Counted from the first letter of the stretch, positions 6,146 to 11,632 are shown. The stretch is 11,632 bases of DNA from Actinomycetales bacterium (GCA_024641895.1 JAHECE010000066.1:1-11632); one strand, 5' to 3'. Translations and numbers: made by a program. Notes: a model not told the origin generated them from the sequence alone.

Positions 6146-7417
6146 GTGAAGAACCTTCTCGTGCTCGGAGCGGGCACAGCCGGAACGATGGTGGTGAACA
6201 AGCTGCGGTCCCACCTCGCCGCGGACGAGTGGCGGATCACCGTCGTCGACTCGAGCGCGACCCACCACTACCAGCCGGGCTTCCTGTTCATCCCGTTCGG
6301 CATCTACTCGCCGGACGAGGTCTCGCGGCCGCGAAGCGCCTCGATCCCCAAGGGCGTTCGCCTCGTCACCGCGGAGATCGACCGTGTCGAGACCGAGGCG
6401 AACACCGTCCACCTGGTCGGCGGCGACACGCTGGCCTACGACTACCTCGTCATCGCGACCGGAACGACCCCGCGGCCCGACGAGACGCCAGGCATGGCCG
6501 ACGACCTCGGCGGCAGCGTCCACGAGTTCTACACCTACGAGGGCTCGGTCGCGCTCGCCGAGGCGCTCAAGGACTGGCCCGGCGGCCGGCTCGTCGTCCA
6601 TGTGACCGAGATGCCCATCAAGTGCCCGGTGGCCCCGCTGGAGTTCACCTTCCTCGCGGACGACTACTTCACCCGCAAGGGCATGCGGGACAAGGTCGAG
6701 CTCACGTACGTGACCCCTTTGTCCGGGGCGTTCACCAAGCCCGTCGCGTCGGCCACCCTCGGCACGATGCTCGACGAACGGTCGATCACCGTGGAACCGG
6801 ACTTCGTCGTCGAGAGCATCGACCCCGAGGCGAAGACCCTGAGCTCGTACGACGAGCGCGAGGTCCCCTACGACCTCCTCGTGACCGTCCCGCTGAACAT
6901 GGGCGCGGACTACATCGCACGCTCGGGACTGGGCGACGAGCTCAACTTCGTGCCCACGGACAAGCGCACCCTCCAGGCGAAGGGCCACGAGAACATCTTC
7001 GTGCTAGGAGACGCAGGCGACCTGCCGACGTCGAAGGCCGGCTCCGTCGCGCACTTCGCGGTCCACGGCTTCACGAAGAACTTCCTCGCGCTCATCGAGG
7101 GCAAGCCCATGACGGAGTCCTTCGACGGGCACGCGAACTGCTTCATCGAGAGCGGCGGCGGCAAGGGCCTCCTGATCGACTTCAACTACGACGTCGAGCC
7201 GCTGACGGGCACCTACCCGCTGCCGGTCGTCGGCCCCCTCCAGCTGCTCAAGGAGACCCGCGCCAACCACCTCGGCAAGCTGGCCTTCCGCTGGATCTAC
7301 TGGAACGTCCTGCTGCCCGGCCGCCCGATCCCCCTGCCGGCCCACATGTCCATGACCGGCAAGCACCTGCCCAAAGAGGCCGCCGATTCCGCGGCCGAGA
7401 TCGAAGAGAAGGTCTGA
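6146..7417 (+). CDS. sqr: Sulfide:quinone oxidoreductase-like FAD protein
   Basis: A 423-residue flavoprotein of the SQR/flavocytochrome-c sulfide dehydrogenase family, expected to oxidise sulfide to sulfane sulfur and pass electrons to membrane quinone. Seen: N-terminal FAD-binding LGAGTAG (7-13), second dinucleotide-fold strand YDYLVIATGT (98-107), KCPVAPLE (159-166) and late FAD motif IFVLGDAGDLPTSKAG (284-299). The only two cysteines in the chain are C160 and C332 (NCFIE), matching the redox pair of SQR; the third Cys of type I enzymes is absent. The C-terminus KLAFRWIYWNVLLPG (378-392) looks like the membrane-seating helix of SQR. GTG at 6146 is chosen because AAGGAG lies five bases upstream; a longer frame to 6086 has no support. 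It heads a three-gene operon with two sulfur-carrier genes. Subtype and substrate (sulfide versus another reduced sulfur species) are not settled. Confidence 0.9.
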   Translation: MKNLLVLGAGTAGTMVVNKLRSHLAADEWRITVVDSSATHHYQPGFLFIPFGIYSPDEVSRPRSASIPKGVRLVTAEIDRVETEANTVHLVGGDTLAYDYLVIATGTTPRPDETPGMADDLGGSVHEFYTYEGSVALAEALKDWPGGRLVVHVTEMPIKCPVAPLEFTFLADDYFTRKGMRDKVELTYVTPLSGAFTKPVASATLGTMLDERSITVEPDFVVESIDPEAKTLSSYDEREVPYDLLVTVPLNMGADYIARSGLGDELNFVPTDKRTLQAKGHENIFVLGDAGDLPTSKAGSVAHFAVHGFTKNFLALIEGKPMTESFDGHANCFIESGGGKGLLIDFNYDVEPLTGTYPLPVVGPLQLLKETRANHLGKLAFRWIYWNVLLPGRPIPLPAHMSMTGKHLPKEAADSAAEIEEKV

Positions 7418-7418
7418 C

Positions 7419-7733
7419 ATGCCCACCACCATCATGAACGGCCGGGAGATCCCCGTCGACGCCGAGGGCTTCCTCACCGACCCGAGCGCCTGGGACGAGG
7501 ACCTCGCCACGGTGCTCGCCGCCAACATCGGCATCGAGCTCACCGACGAGCACTGGAAGGTCCTGCGCTTCCTGCGCGAGGACTACGCCACGCAGGGCGA
7601 GACGGCGACCACTCGTCGCGTCCAGTCGGTCGGCGGCGTGCCGACCAAGACCCAGTTCCAGCTCTTCCCCAAGAAGCCCGCCAAGAAGATGGCGTACATC
7701 GCGGGACTGCCCAAGCCACGCGGCTGCGTCTGA
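7419..7733 (+). CDS. TusE/DsrC/DsvC-family sulfur carrier protein
   Basis: A 104-residue protein of the TusE/DsrC family, cytoplasmic carriers that hold sulfane sulfur on a C-terminal Cys. The family end AGLPKPRGCV is present, with the carrier cysteine C103 next to last. The second Cys of true DsrC, eleven residues earlier, is Ala92 here, so this is the single-Cys (TusE-like) form and cannot make the DsrC disulfide. Typical family body features are LTDEHWKVLRFLRED (41-55) and TKTQFQLFPKKPAKK (76-90). ATG is separated by one base from the SQR stop, with AGAAGG inside the SQR end as ribosome site. It probably takes sulfur from, or gives it to, the DsrE-like partner next door. No dsrAB and no tusBCD genes are seen, so a classical Dsr or tRNA-thiolation role is not supported. 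Confidence 0.9.
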   Translation: MPTTIMNGREIPVDAEGFLTDPSAWDEDLATVLAANIGIELTDEHWKVLRFLREDYATQGETATTRRVQSVGGVPTKTQFQLFPKKPAKKMAYIAGLPKPRGCV

Positions 7734-7776
7734 CGCGGCCGGCGACGAACCCAAACCACGAGAGCGAGGCAGCGCG

Positions 7777-8295
7777 ATGAGCGAGCCCCTGATCCCTCAG
7801 TTCGACGACGACACCGACGACGGCGAGCGGATGCTCGCGATCATCTGCTCGAAGGGCAACCTGGACATGGCCTACCCCGGCCTGATCCTCGGCAACGCGG
7901 CCCTGGGCGAGGGCGTGAACACGCACCTGTTCTTCACCTTCTGGGGCTTCGACATGATCGTCAAGTCGCGGATGAACAACCTGCAGTTCAGCCCGGCGGG
8001 CAACACCGCGCTGCACCTGCCGATGAAGGACATGCGACTCCCGCAGGCCTTCGCGCCGGCGATGACCGGCCCGGCGACCTCGATGCTCAAGAAGCAGCTG
8101 GCAGAGCTCGACATCCCCGAGGTGCCCGACTTCCTCGACCAGATCGTCGCCGCGGGTGGTCACCTCTGGGCGTGCCGCCTCTCGGCCGACATGGGCAAGC
8201 TCGGGGAGTCGGACCTGCGCGACGACGTCGAGGGCATCATCAGCGCGAGCGACTTCATCGAGATGACGAAGGGCGCCCAGCTGCTGTTCATCTGA
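7777..8295 (+). CDS. DsrE2-type DsrE/F/H-family sulfurtransferase
   Basis: A 172-residue protein of the DsrE/DsrF/DrsH fold, most like the DsrE2 branch of sulfurtransferases found with sulfide and thiosulfate oxidation genes. Seen: the first strand MLAIICSKGNLDMAYPGLIL (19-38), LFFTFWGFDMI (51-61), then AGGHLWACRLSADM (126-139) and ISASDFIEMTKGAQLLFI at the end. Cysteines are C24 and C133; C133 in WACR is the likely sulfur-binding residue. I see no membrane helix, unlike some DsrE2 proteins. ATG at 7777 has GAGG seven bases upstream; the gap to the previous gene is 43 bases. Together with the SQR and the TusE-like carrier it suggests a cytoplasmic sulfane-sulfur relay. Partner identity and flow direction are inference. 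Confidence 0.88.
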   Translation: MSEPLIPQFDDDTDDGERMLAIICSKGNLDMAYPGLILGNAALGEGVNTHLFFTFWGFDMIVKSRMNNLQFSPAGNTALHLPMKDMRLPQAFAPAMTGPATSMLKKQLAELDIPEVPDFLDQIVAAGGHLWACRLSADMGKLGESDLRDDVEGIISASDFIEMTKGAQLLFI

Positions 8296-8307
8296 CGGGC
8301 GCGACCA

Positions 8308-8337
8308 TGACGGGGTCGTTCGTCAGCGACCCCGTCA
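8308..8337. terminator. Stem-loop between convergent genes, likely bidirectional terminator
   Basis: TGACGGGGTCG (8308-8318) pairs perfectly with CGACCCCGTCA (8327-8337), an 11-bp stem with an 8-base loop, 12 bases after the DsrE2-like stop and just before the stop of the minus-strand gene. There is no T-run, as is common in high-GC actinobacteria. It can serve both convergent transcripts. Confidence 0.65.
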
Positions 8338-8356
8338 GCGCGTCAGCTTGTCAGCG
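8333..8356. repeat. Three tandem octamers of the CGTCAGCG type
   Basis: CGTCAGCG, CGTCAGCT and TGTCAGCG follow head to tail at 8333-8356, with a fourth CGTCAGCG at 8321-8328 inside the terminator loop and stem. They cover the last codons of the minus-strand gene. Possibly a small slippage repeat; no function seen. Confidence 0.4.
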
Positions 8357-9059
8357 ACCATGGACGGCACACGCCGAGCCAGGACGCGGGTTCGAGCCCC
8401 GCGACGGACACCGGCTCGAGGCCTGCCCAGGTGCGGCACTCGTCGATGGCGCTCTTGAGCAGCTCGCGCAGACGGCGATCAGGATCAGGGATGCACGCCT
8501 CGGCGATGCCTTCGACCGAGAGCCGGACGATCTCGGAGCCTGCGTGCTGAGTGAAACGGTCGACGTTCATCGTCGAGCGCGCGACGAATCGCCGGGCCCA
8601 CGCCTCGGAGTTCGGGACCGCGTCGAATGCGGCGAGAGTCTCGGGACGCACGAAGCCTCGCTCCCGATCGTCCAGCATGTCGAGCTTACGCTCGCAGGTC
8701 AGGAGCCCGACCGCGAGGGCATTCTGCCGACCTGCGCTGGCTACCGGGAGCGCCGTCGTCGCCGCCAGCATCGCGATCTCGGCGCTCCAGTGCTCGTCGC
8801 CGCCGTTGAGGCCCACCACCGCCGGGATGAGCGGCGCGAGCTGGGGCCGCGCGACGTCCGTGGAGGCGTCGTTCACACTGCGCGCCAGGGCTGCGAGCAG
8901 CGGGTGTGTGCAGGCCGGGTGATCGCTCCATCGCTCCCCGGCGAAGTACGACGCCAGCTCCATGAAGCATGCGCCCTTGCGAGGGCTTCGGTGCCGCCCA
9001 CGGGCCAGCATCGGCAAGATCCCAACCGCTCCGGGCTCCGCGCTGGATTCCGGGCTCAT
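8343..9059 (-). CDS. Protein of unknown function, probably a conserved actinobacterial family
   Basis: A 238-residue protein with no enzyme motif I can name. The most distinctive block is ACFMELASYFAGERWSDHPA (30-49), continuing into a THPLLAALARSVND stretch. I believe this GER-S/T-DHP-type block is shared by unannotated actinobacterial proteins, but that is from memory. The middle is Ala-rich and helical, with a Cys at LLTCERK and no clear membrane segment. ATG at 9059 is chosen because GGGGTGA lies just upstream; an internal ATG at 8964 (before ELASYF) is an alternative that would remove the start of the conserved block. The last 20 or so residues (PVSVAGLEPASWLGV...) look like read-through of a tRNA T-arm-like sequence. 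It is divergent from the molybdenum operon and convergent with the sulfur operon. Confidence 0.75.
   Translation of the reverse strand: MSPESSAEPGAVGILPMLARGRHRSPRKGACFMELASYFAGERWSDHPACTHPLLAALARSVNDASTDVARPQLAPLIPAVVGLNGGDEHWSAEIAMLAATTALPVASAGRQNALAVGLLTCERKLDMLDDRERGFVRPETLAAFDAVPNSEAWARRFVARSTMNVDRFTQHAGSEIVRLSVEGIAEACIPDPDRRLRELLKSAIDECRTWAGLEPVSVAGLEPASWLGVCRPWSLTS
8386..8402 (+). other. tRNA T-arm-like sequence inside a gene end
   Basis: GCGGG-TTCGAGC-CCCGC has the exact T-arm geometry (5-bp stem, 7-base TTCGAnC loop). No matching acceptor, D or anticodon arm is found upstream, so it is not a tRNA gene. It may be a tRNA 3' remnant left by integration, or chance. Confidence 0.3.
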
Positions 9060-9178
9060 CGGGTCACCCCACTCCGTCGTCGGGTTCGCCCCCCAGTGCG
9101 CACGACAAGTCTGCCTCGCGCCCGCCGTTCCGGCAACGAATTGACCTGCACAAGTACGGGACCTGCGAAGACGCCGGG

Positions 9179-9191
9179 TAGCCTGACCGCG
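9179..9191 (+). promoter_or_regulatory. Candidate -10 element for leaderless moaB transcript
   Basis: TAGCCT (9179-9184) ends seven bases before the GTG at 9191, the same spacing as at copC, and no Shine-Dalgarno lies in front of that GTG. A TTGACC at 9141-9146 is too far away (32 bases) to be its -35. Confidence 0.5.
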
Positions 9192-9688
9192 TGCAGAACT
9201 CGTCAGCGGCCGTCATCACCGTGTCCGACCGGTGCGCCCGCGGCGAGGCAGCCGATCGAACCGGTCCGATGATCGCGAAGTCACTCGTCGACGCCGGTTT
9301 CGACGTCGACGGAGTCCGCCTCGTCCCCGACGGCGCCTCAGGTGTGGAGACCGCGATCCGCGCGGCACTGGCCGGCGGCGCGCGGTTGGTCGTCACGACC
9401 GGTGGCACCGGCATCGCACCGCGCGATCGCACGCCCGAGGGCACGCGCCCGGTTCTCGACCGCGAGCTGCCCGGCCTGGCCGAGGCGATCCGCGCGGCCG
9501 GCGCCCGTGCCGTGCCCGCCGCCGTCCTCTCGCGCGCGCTGGCCGGCGTGACCGCTGATCGCGATGGAACGCCCGCGGCACTCGTGGTGAACCTGCCCGG
9601 TTCGCCCGGTGGGGTCGTTGACGGCCTCGGCGTCCTCATCCCCCTCATCCCTCACGTCCTTGACCAGCTCGACGGCGGGGCGCACTGA
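9191..9688 (+). CDS. moaB: MogA/MoaB-family molybdenum cofactor protein (molybdopterin adenylyltransferase)
   Basis: A 165-residue protein of the MogA/MoaB family, which adenylylates molybdopterin ahead of metal insertion. Seen: the N-terminal AAVITVSDRCARGEAADRTG (6-25) and the nucleotide/pterin loop VVTTGGTGIAPRDRTPEGTR (67-86). The second family loop VVNLPGSPGGVVDGL lies near 132-146. Length is usual for the family. The GTG start fits a leaderless promoter. The stop overlaps the moaE start (TGATG), so the three Moco genes form one operon. Whether it works like E. coli MogA or MoaB cannot be told from sequence alone; in organisms with one such protein it is normally the active adenylyltransferase. 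Confidence 0.92.
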   Translation: MQNSSAAVITVSDRCARGEAADRTGPMIAKSLVDAGFDVDGVRLVPDGASGVETAIRAALAGGARLVVTTGGTGIAPRDRTPEGTRPVLDRELPGLAEAIRAAGARAVPAAVLSRALAGVTADRDGTPAALVVNLPGSPGGVVDGLGVLIPLIPHVLDQLDGGAH

Positions 9689-10113
9689 TGGGCGCCGTTC
9701 GGATCGCCCGCCTCTCGACGGAGCCCTTGGACGTCGCGGCGCACCTGGCTGCGGTGACATCGCCGCAGGCTGGGGCCGTGGCGACGTTCGTCGGCCAGGT
9801 CAGGGACCACGACCCGGACGCCGACGGCAGGGTCGTCCGTCTCGACTACAGCGCGCACCCGGATGCGGGCGTGGTGCTCGAGCGAGTGGCGCGAGAGATC
9901 GCAGACGACGAAGGCGTGCTGGGGCTCGCTGTGTCCCACCGGGTCGGCGAGCTCGGGGTGGGCGACGTCGCGATCGTCGCGTGCGTGAGCACTGCGCACC
10001 GCGACCTGGCGTTTCGCTTGTGCCGCGAGGTAGTCGAACGCGTCAAGGCCGAGCTGCCGGTGTGGAAGAAACAGCTCGTCGCCGATGGCTCGCACACGTG
10101 GGTCGGCCTCTGA
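9688..10113 (+). CDS. moaE: MoaE, molybdopterin synthase catalytic subunit
   Basis: A 141-residue large subunit of molybdopterin synthase, which with thiocarboxylated MoaD adds two sulfurs to cyclic pyranopterin monophosphate. Seen: GAVATFVGQVRDHD (29-42), the YSAHP segment (54-58), VSHRVGELGVGDVAIVACVS (82-101) and AHRDLAF. The catalytic Lys region ERVKAELPVWKKQ follows, ending DGSHTWVG. Length fits the family. Start ATG overlaps the moaB stop and its own stop overlaps the moaA ATG, both as TGATG. The sulfur-donating partner MoaD is not encoded nearby. Confidence 0.94.
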   Translation: MGAVRIARLSTEPLDVAAHLAAVTSPQAGAVATFVGQVRDHDPDADGRVVRLDYSAHPDAGVVLERVAREIADDEGVLGLAVSHRVGELGVGDVAIVACVSTAHRDLAFRLCREVVERVKAELPVWKKQLVADGSHTWVGL

Positions 10114-11174
10114 TGACGGGAGACGAGGTGGCGCCGGAGCAGGCACAGCGGAGCGCCGCGCAGCCCTCAGCCGGTCGACCGTTGGTCGACCGGCACGGAC
10201 GGATACATCGTGACCTGCGCATCTCCTTGACGGACCGTTGTTCACTCCGGTGCACCTACTGCATGCCGGCCGAGGGCGTTCCGTGGCTTCCAGGACCCAC
10301 CCTCCTGCGCACGGACGAGCTCATCCGCCTCGCACGGATCGCCGTCGACCTCGGCGTCGAGGAGATTCGACTGACCGGCGGCGAACCGCTGCTGCGGCCC
10401 GACGCCGTCGACGTCGTGGCCCGGCTGACGGCGCTCCGCTCTCCCGCGCTGCCGCACGGGCCCGAGATCTCGCTGACCACGAACGCTCTTCGCCTGCCCG
10501 CGCTGGCACAGCCGCTGGTCGACGCCGGCCTGACCCGGGTCAACATCTCTCTCGACACGTTGCGCCGCGACCGCTTCCGCGAGCTCACCCGACGAGACCG
10601 TCTCGCCGACACCCTCGCAGGTATCGCGGCCGCCGACGCCGCCGGCCTCGCGCCCATCAAGATCAACGCCGTTGCGATGCGTGGTGTCAACGAGGACGAG
10701 CTCGTGGACCTCGTCCGCTTCGCGAGCAGGCGCGGCTATGAGATGCGCTTCATCGAACAGATGCCACTCGACGCCGGGCACGTCTGGTCACGCAAGGCGA
10801 TGGTGACGGGCCCCGAGATCATTGAAACGCTCAGTGCCGTCTTCGCGCTCCAACCCGTCGGCGCCCGTGGTTCTGCCCCGGCCGAGCGGTGGATAGTCGA
10901 CGGCGGCCCGTCCACCGTCGGCGTGATCGCCTCGGTGACCCAGCCGTTCTGCGGGGCCTGTGACCGGATCCGGCTGACCGCGGACGGACAGCTGCGCTCG
11001 TGCTTGTTCGCGCGGACGGAGACGGACCTTCGCACACCGCTGCGCGACGGGTCCGACGACGCAGCCATCGCAGCCGCCATGCGACGTTGCCTCGAGGGAA
11101 AGCTGCCTGGTCACGGGATCGACGACCCGCGCTTCCTGCAGCCCGATCGACCGATGAGTGCCATCGGCGGATGA
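10113..11174 (+). CDS. moaA: MoaA, GTP 3',8-cyclase (radical SAM)
   Basis: A 353-residue radical-SAM enzyme that, with MoaC, turns GTP into cyclic pyranopterin monophosphate, the first Moco step. Seen: the SAM [4Fe-4S] motif C-x3-C-x2-C at C43, C47, C50; GGEP (89-92); NISLDTL (144-150); KINAVAMRGVNEDE (183-196); and RFIEQMPLD. The second cluster motif C-x2-C-x13-C lies at C280, C283, C297. The C-terminal Gly-Gly (352-353) needed for activity is present. ATG at 10113 overlaps the moaE stop; about 30 residues precede the core, a normal lead for actinobacterial MoaA. The frame is open further upstream to 9609, but that is the shadow of moaE. All key residues are intact. Confidence 0.96.
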   Translation: MTGDEVAPEQAQRSAAQPSAGRPLVDRHGRIHRDLRISLTDRCSLRCTYCMPAEGVPWLPGPTLLRTDELIRLARIAVDLGVEEIRLTGGEPLLRPDAVDVVARLTALRSPALPHGPEISLTTNALRLPALAQPLVDAGLTRVNISLDTLRRDRFRELTRRDRLADTLAGIAAADAAGLAPIKINAVAMRGVNEDELVDLVRFASRRGYEMRFIEQMPLDAGHVWSRKAMVTGPEIIETLSAVFALQPVGARGSAPAERWIVDGGPSTVGVIASVTQPFCGACDRIRLTADGQLRSCLFARTETDLRTPLRDGSDDAAIAAAMRRCLEGKLPGHGIDDPRFLQPDRPMSAIGG

Positions 11175-11221
11175 CCACAGGCAACCCGGTCGACAGCAGG
11201 TAGCCCGAACGGAAGGATCTC

Positions 11222-11257
11222 AGGCACGTCACCCCAGGCAACGGGGGTGACGCACCT
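11222..11257. terminator. Stem-loop after the moa operon
   Basis: CGTCACCCC (11227-11235) pairs with GGGGTGACG (11244-11252) around an 8-base loop, a 9-bp stem. AGG (11222-11224) and CCT (11255-11257) extend it past a two-base mismatch. It lies about 50 bases after the moaA stop and probably ends that transcript. No T-run. Confidence 0.6.
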
Positions 11258-11318
11258 CAGGGACGCGCCACTCCTCGACGAGATCGACCTCGTCGGGCTT
11301 CGCCTCGTCGGTGGGCAT
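11229..11318 (-). CDS. Possible 29-residue acidic peptide, doubtful
   Basis: A short frame starting ATG at 11318 with GAGGAG about eight bases upstream, rich in Asp/Glu (MPTDEAKPDEVDLVEEWRVP...) and ending within the post-moaA stem-loop. The same frame upstream (ALADELEETRE) also has G/C third positions and an acidic pattern but no start codon. It could therefore be the 3' remnant of a lost gene rather than a complete small gene. I recognise no family. Confidence 0.3.
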   Translation of the reverse strand: MPTDEAKPDEVDLVEEWRVPEVRHPRCLG

Positions 11319-11442
11319 CTCCCGCGTCTCCTCGAGCTCGTCCGCTAGGGCGGGGTGAGGTGGTGTGTTCGGGGTTACTCCGCGGGTTGGCCTGGGGTGT
11401 TGTTGTCCACAGATTCGGGTCGATCCCGCCGGAACGCAGCGG
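11319..11442. other. Intergenic stretch without a supported gene
   Basis: With the flanking part from 11175 this makes over 300 bases between moaA and the next plus-strand gene. Apart from the stem-loop, the doubtful peptide, the DnaA box and the SOS box listed separately, I see nothing convincing here. It is locally less GC-rich (TGGTGTGTTCGGGGTTACT region), as expected of non-coding DNA. Confidence 0.6.
11403..11411 (+). promoter_or_regulatory. DnaA-box match TTGTCCACA
   Basis: A perfect match to the high-GC actinobacterial DnaA box, 32 bases upstream of the SOS box. Single copies occur by chance or as titration or regulatory sites; there is no cluster that would suggest an origin. Confidence 0.4.
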
Positions 11443-11460
11443 ATCGAACGCGTGTTCGAT
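11443..11460. promoter_or_regulatory. LexA/SOS box
   Basis: ATCGAACGCGTGTTCGAT is a perfect 18-base palindrome containing TCGAAC-N4-GTTCGA, the mycobacterial/actinobacterial LexA site. It ends on the T of a possible -10 (TAGCAT, 11460-11465), so LexA bound here would block the promoter of the gene starting at 11504. Confidence 0.85.
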
Positions 11461-11494
11461 AGCATGGGTGCAGTCGAACCGGACGCGAAGGAGG
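11460..11494 (+). promoter_or_regulatory. Candidate -10 and Shine-Dalgarno for the right-edge gene
   Basis: TAGCAT (11460-11465) fits a -10 element and abuts the LexA box. AAGGAGG (11488-11494) is a strong ribosome site nine bases before ATG at 11504. Together they fix the start of the next gene. Confidence 0.6.
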
Positions 11495-11503
11495 ACTGCA
11501 CGC

Positions 11504-11632
11504 ATGAACCAGCAGCAGCCCTCCAGCGAGCCCGCCGGCCGGGCCGAGCCCGCCGGCCACGCCCCACAGACCCCGGCTCCGCGGAGTACCCCGGCCGGTG
11601 AGTCGCTGGCCGGTGCGGGTGGGCTGGTGGTG
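11504..11632 (+). CDS. 5' part of an SOS-controlled gene, Pro/Ala-rich N-terminus (possible DUF222/HNH endonuclease)
   Basis: ATG at 11504 opens a frame that runs to the window edge (43 codons). The visible residues are a low-complexity lead rich in Pro, Ala, Gly, Gln and Ser (MNQQQPSSEPAGRAEPAG...), followed by GESLAGAGGLVV. A strong ribosome site and a LexA box precede it, so it should be induced by DNA damage. DUF222/13E12-type HNH endonuclease genes in actinobacteria often carry a LexA box directly upstream (13E12 repeat genes of Mycobacterium are a known case), which is why I suggest that family. Nothing in the visible residues proves it. Confidence 0.6.
   Translation, partial: MNQQQPSSEPAGRAEPAGHAPQTPAPRSTPAGESLAGAGGLVV

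Noticed and set aside
6146..8295. Dissimilatory sulfite reductase (Dsr) operon
   Set aside because: There is no DsrAB, DsrMKJOP or DsrEFH trio, and the DsrC-like protein lacks the second Cys.
8338..8412. A complete tRNA gene around the T-arm-like sequence
   Set aside because: No acceptor stem, anticodon arm or D-arm of correct geometry can be drawn upstream; only the T-arm fits.
8172..9272. Long plus-strand frame across the unknown gene
   Set aside because: Low-complexity Arg-rich translation overlapping three recognisable genes; no motif.
9609..10112. Longer N-terminus for MoaA
   Set aside because: This part is the alternative frame of moaB/moaE; ATG 10113 with TGATG coupling fits the family length.
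11403..11411. Replication origin
   Set aside because: Only one DnaA box, with no cluster, no AT-rich unwinding region and no dnaA/dnaN neighbours.
1..11632. CRISPR array, rRNA or insertion sequence
   Set aside because: No regularly spaced identical repeats of 25-40 bases, no rRNA-like stretch, and no transposase motifs or terminal repeats were seen on either strand.

Overview
The window is GC-rich throughout, with almost all third codon positions G or C and several GTG starts. It also has leaderless-type promoters, a mycobacterial-type LexA box and a TTGTCCACA DnaA box. Together these point to an actinomycete, perhaps a cellulomonad (family level is a guess).

Layout. (1) Positions 1-5210, minus strand: a tightly coupled run of seven genes, read right to left, for the baseplate and hub of a contractile injection system (eCIS / phage-tail-like particle). 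The order is CIS tube-connector protein, small LysM protein, gpD-like hub, gpV-like spike, PAAR-like tip candidate, gp25-like baseplate protein, and a large baseplate J-like protein cut by the left window edge. Nearly every junction is a 4-base ATGA/GTGA overlap, so this is one operon. Sheath, inner tube, AAA+ ATPase and fibre genes are not in the window. No sheath or tube gene lies upstream, because the operon starts at 5210 against a divergent gene. (2) 5280-5984, plus: a secreted, membrane-anchored CopC-type copper-binding protein with an intact His1/Asp/His site, probably translated from a leaderless GTG.

(3) 5985-6145: a regulatory gap with two CsoR/CstR-like C4-G4 palindromes, a strong inverted repeat joining them and a further stem-loop. 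It leads into (4) 6146-8295, plus: a three-gene sulfur operon of a sulfide:quinone oxidoreductase-like flavoprotein, a TusE/DsrC-family carrier ending in Gly-Cys-Val, and a DsrE2-type sulfurtransferase. The inferred job is to oxidise sulfide at the membrane and pass the sulfane sulfur along protein thiols, under control of a persulfide- or copper-sensing CsoR-family repressor. An 11-bp stem-loop closes the operon and faces (5) 8343-9059, minus: a protein of unknown function that I think belongs to a conserved actinobacterial family.

(6) 9191-11174, plus: a molybdenum-cofactor operon, moaB/mog-moaE-moaA, with TGATG overlaps and a leaderless-type promoter. MoaC and MoaD are not in the window. 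(7) 11175-11503: a mostly non-coding stretch with a stem-loop, a doubtful 29-codon minus-strand ORF, a DnaA box and a perfect LexA/SOS box. The SOS box sits at the promoter of (8) a Pro/Ala-rich gene start at 11504 that runs off the right edge. From its promoter layout it may be a DUF222/13E12-type HNH endonuclease, but the visible 43 residues cannot prove that.

The parts most worth following up are the sulfur-relay operon with its paired operators, the organisation and start region of the eCIS operon, and the SOS-controlled gene at the right edge.
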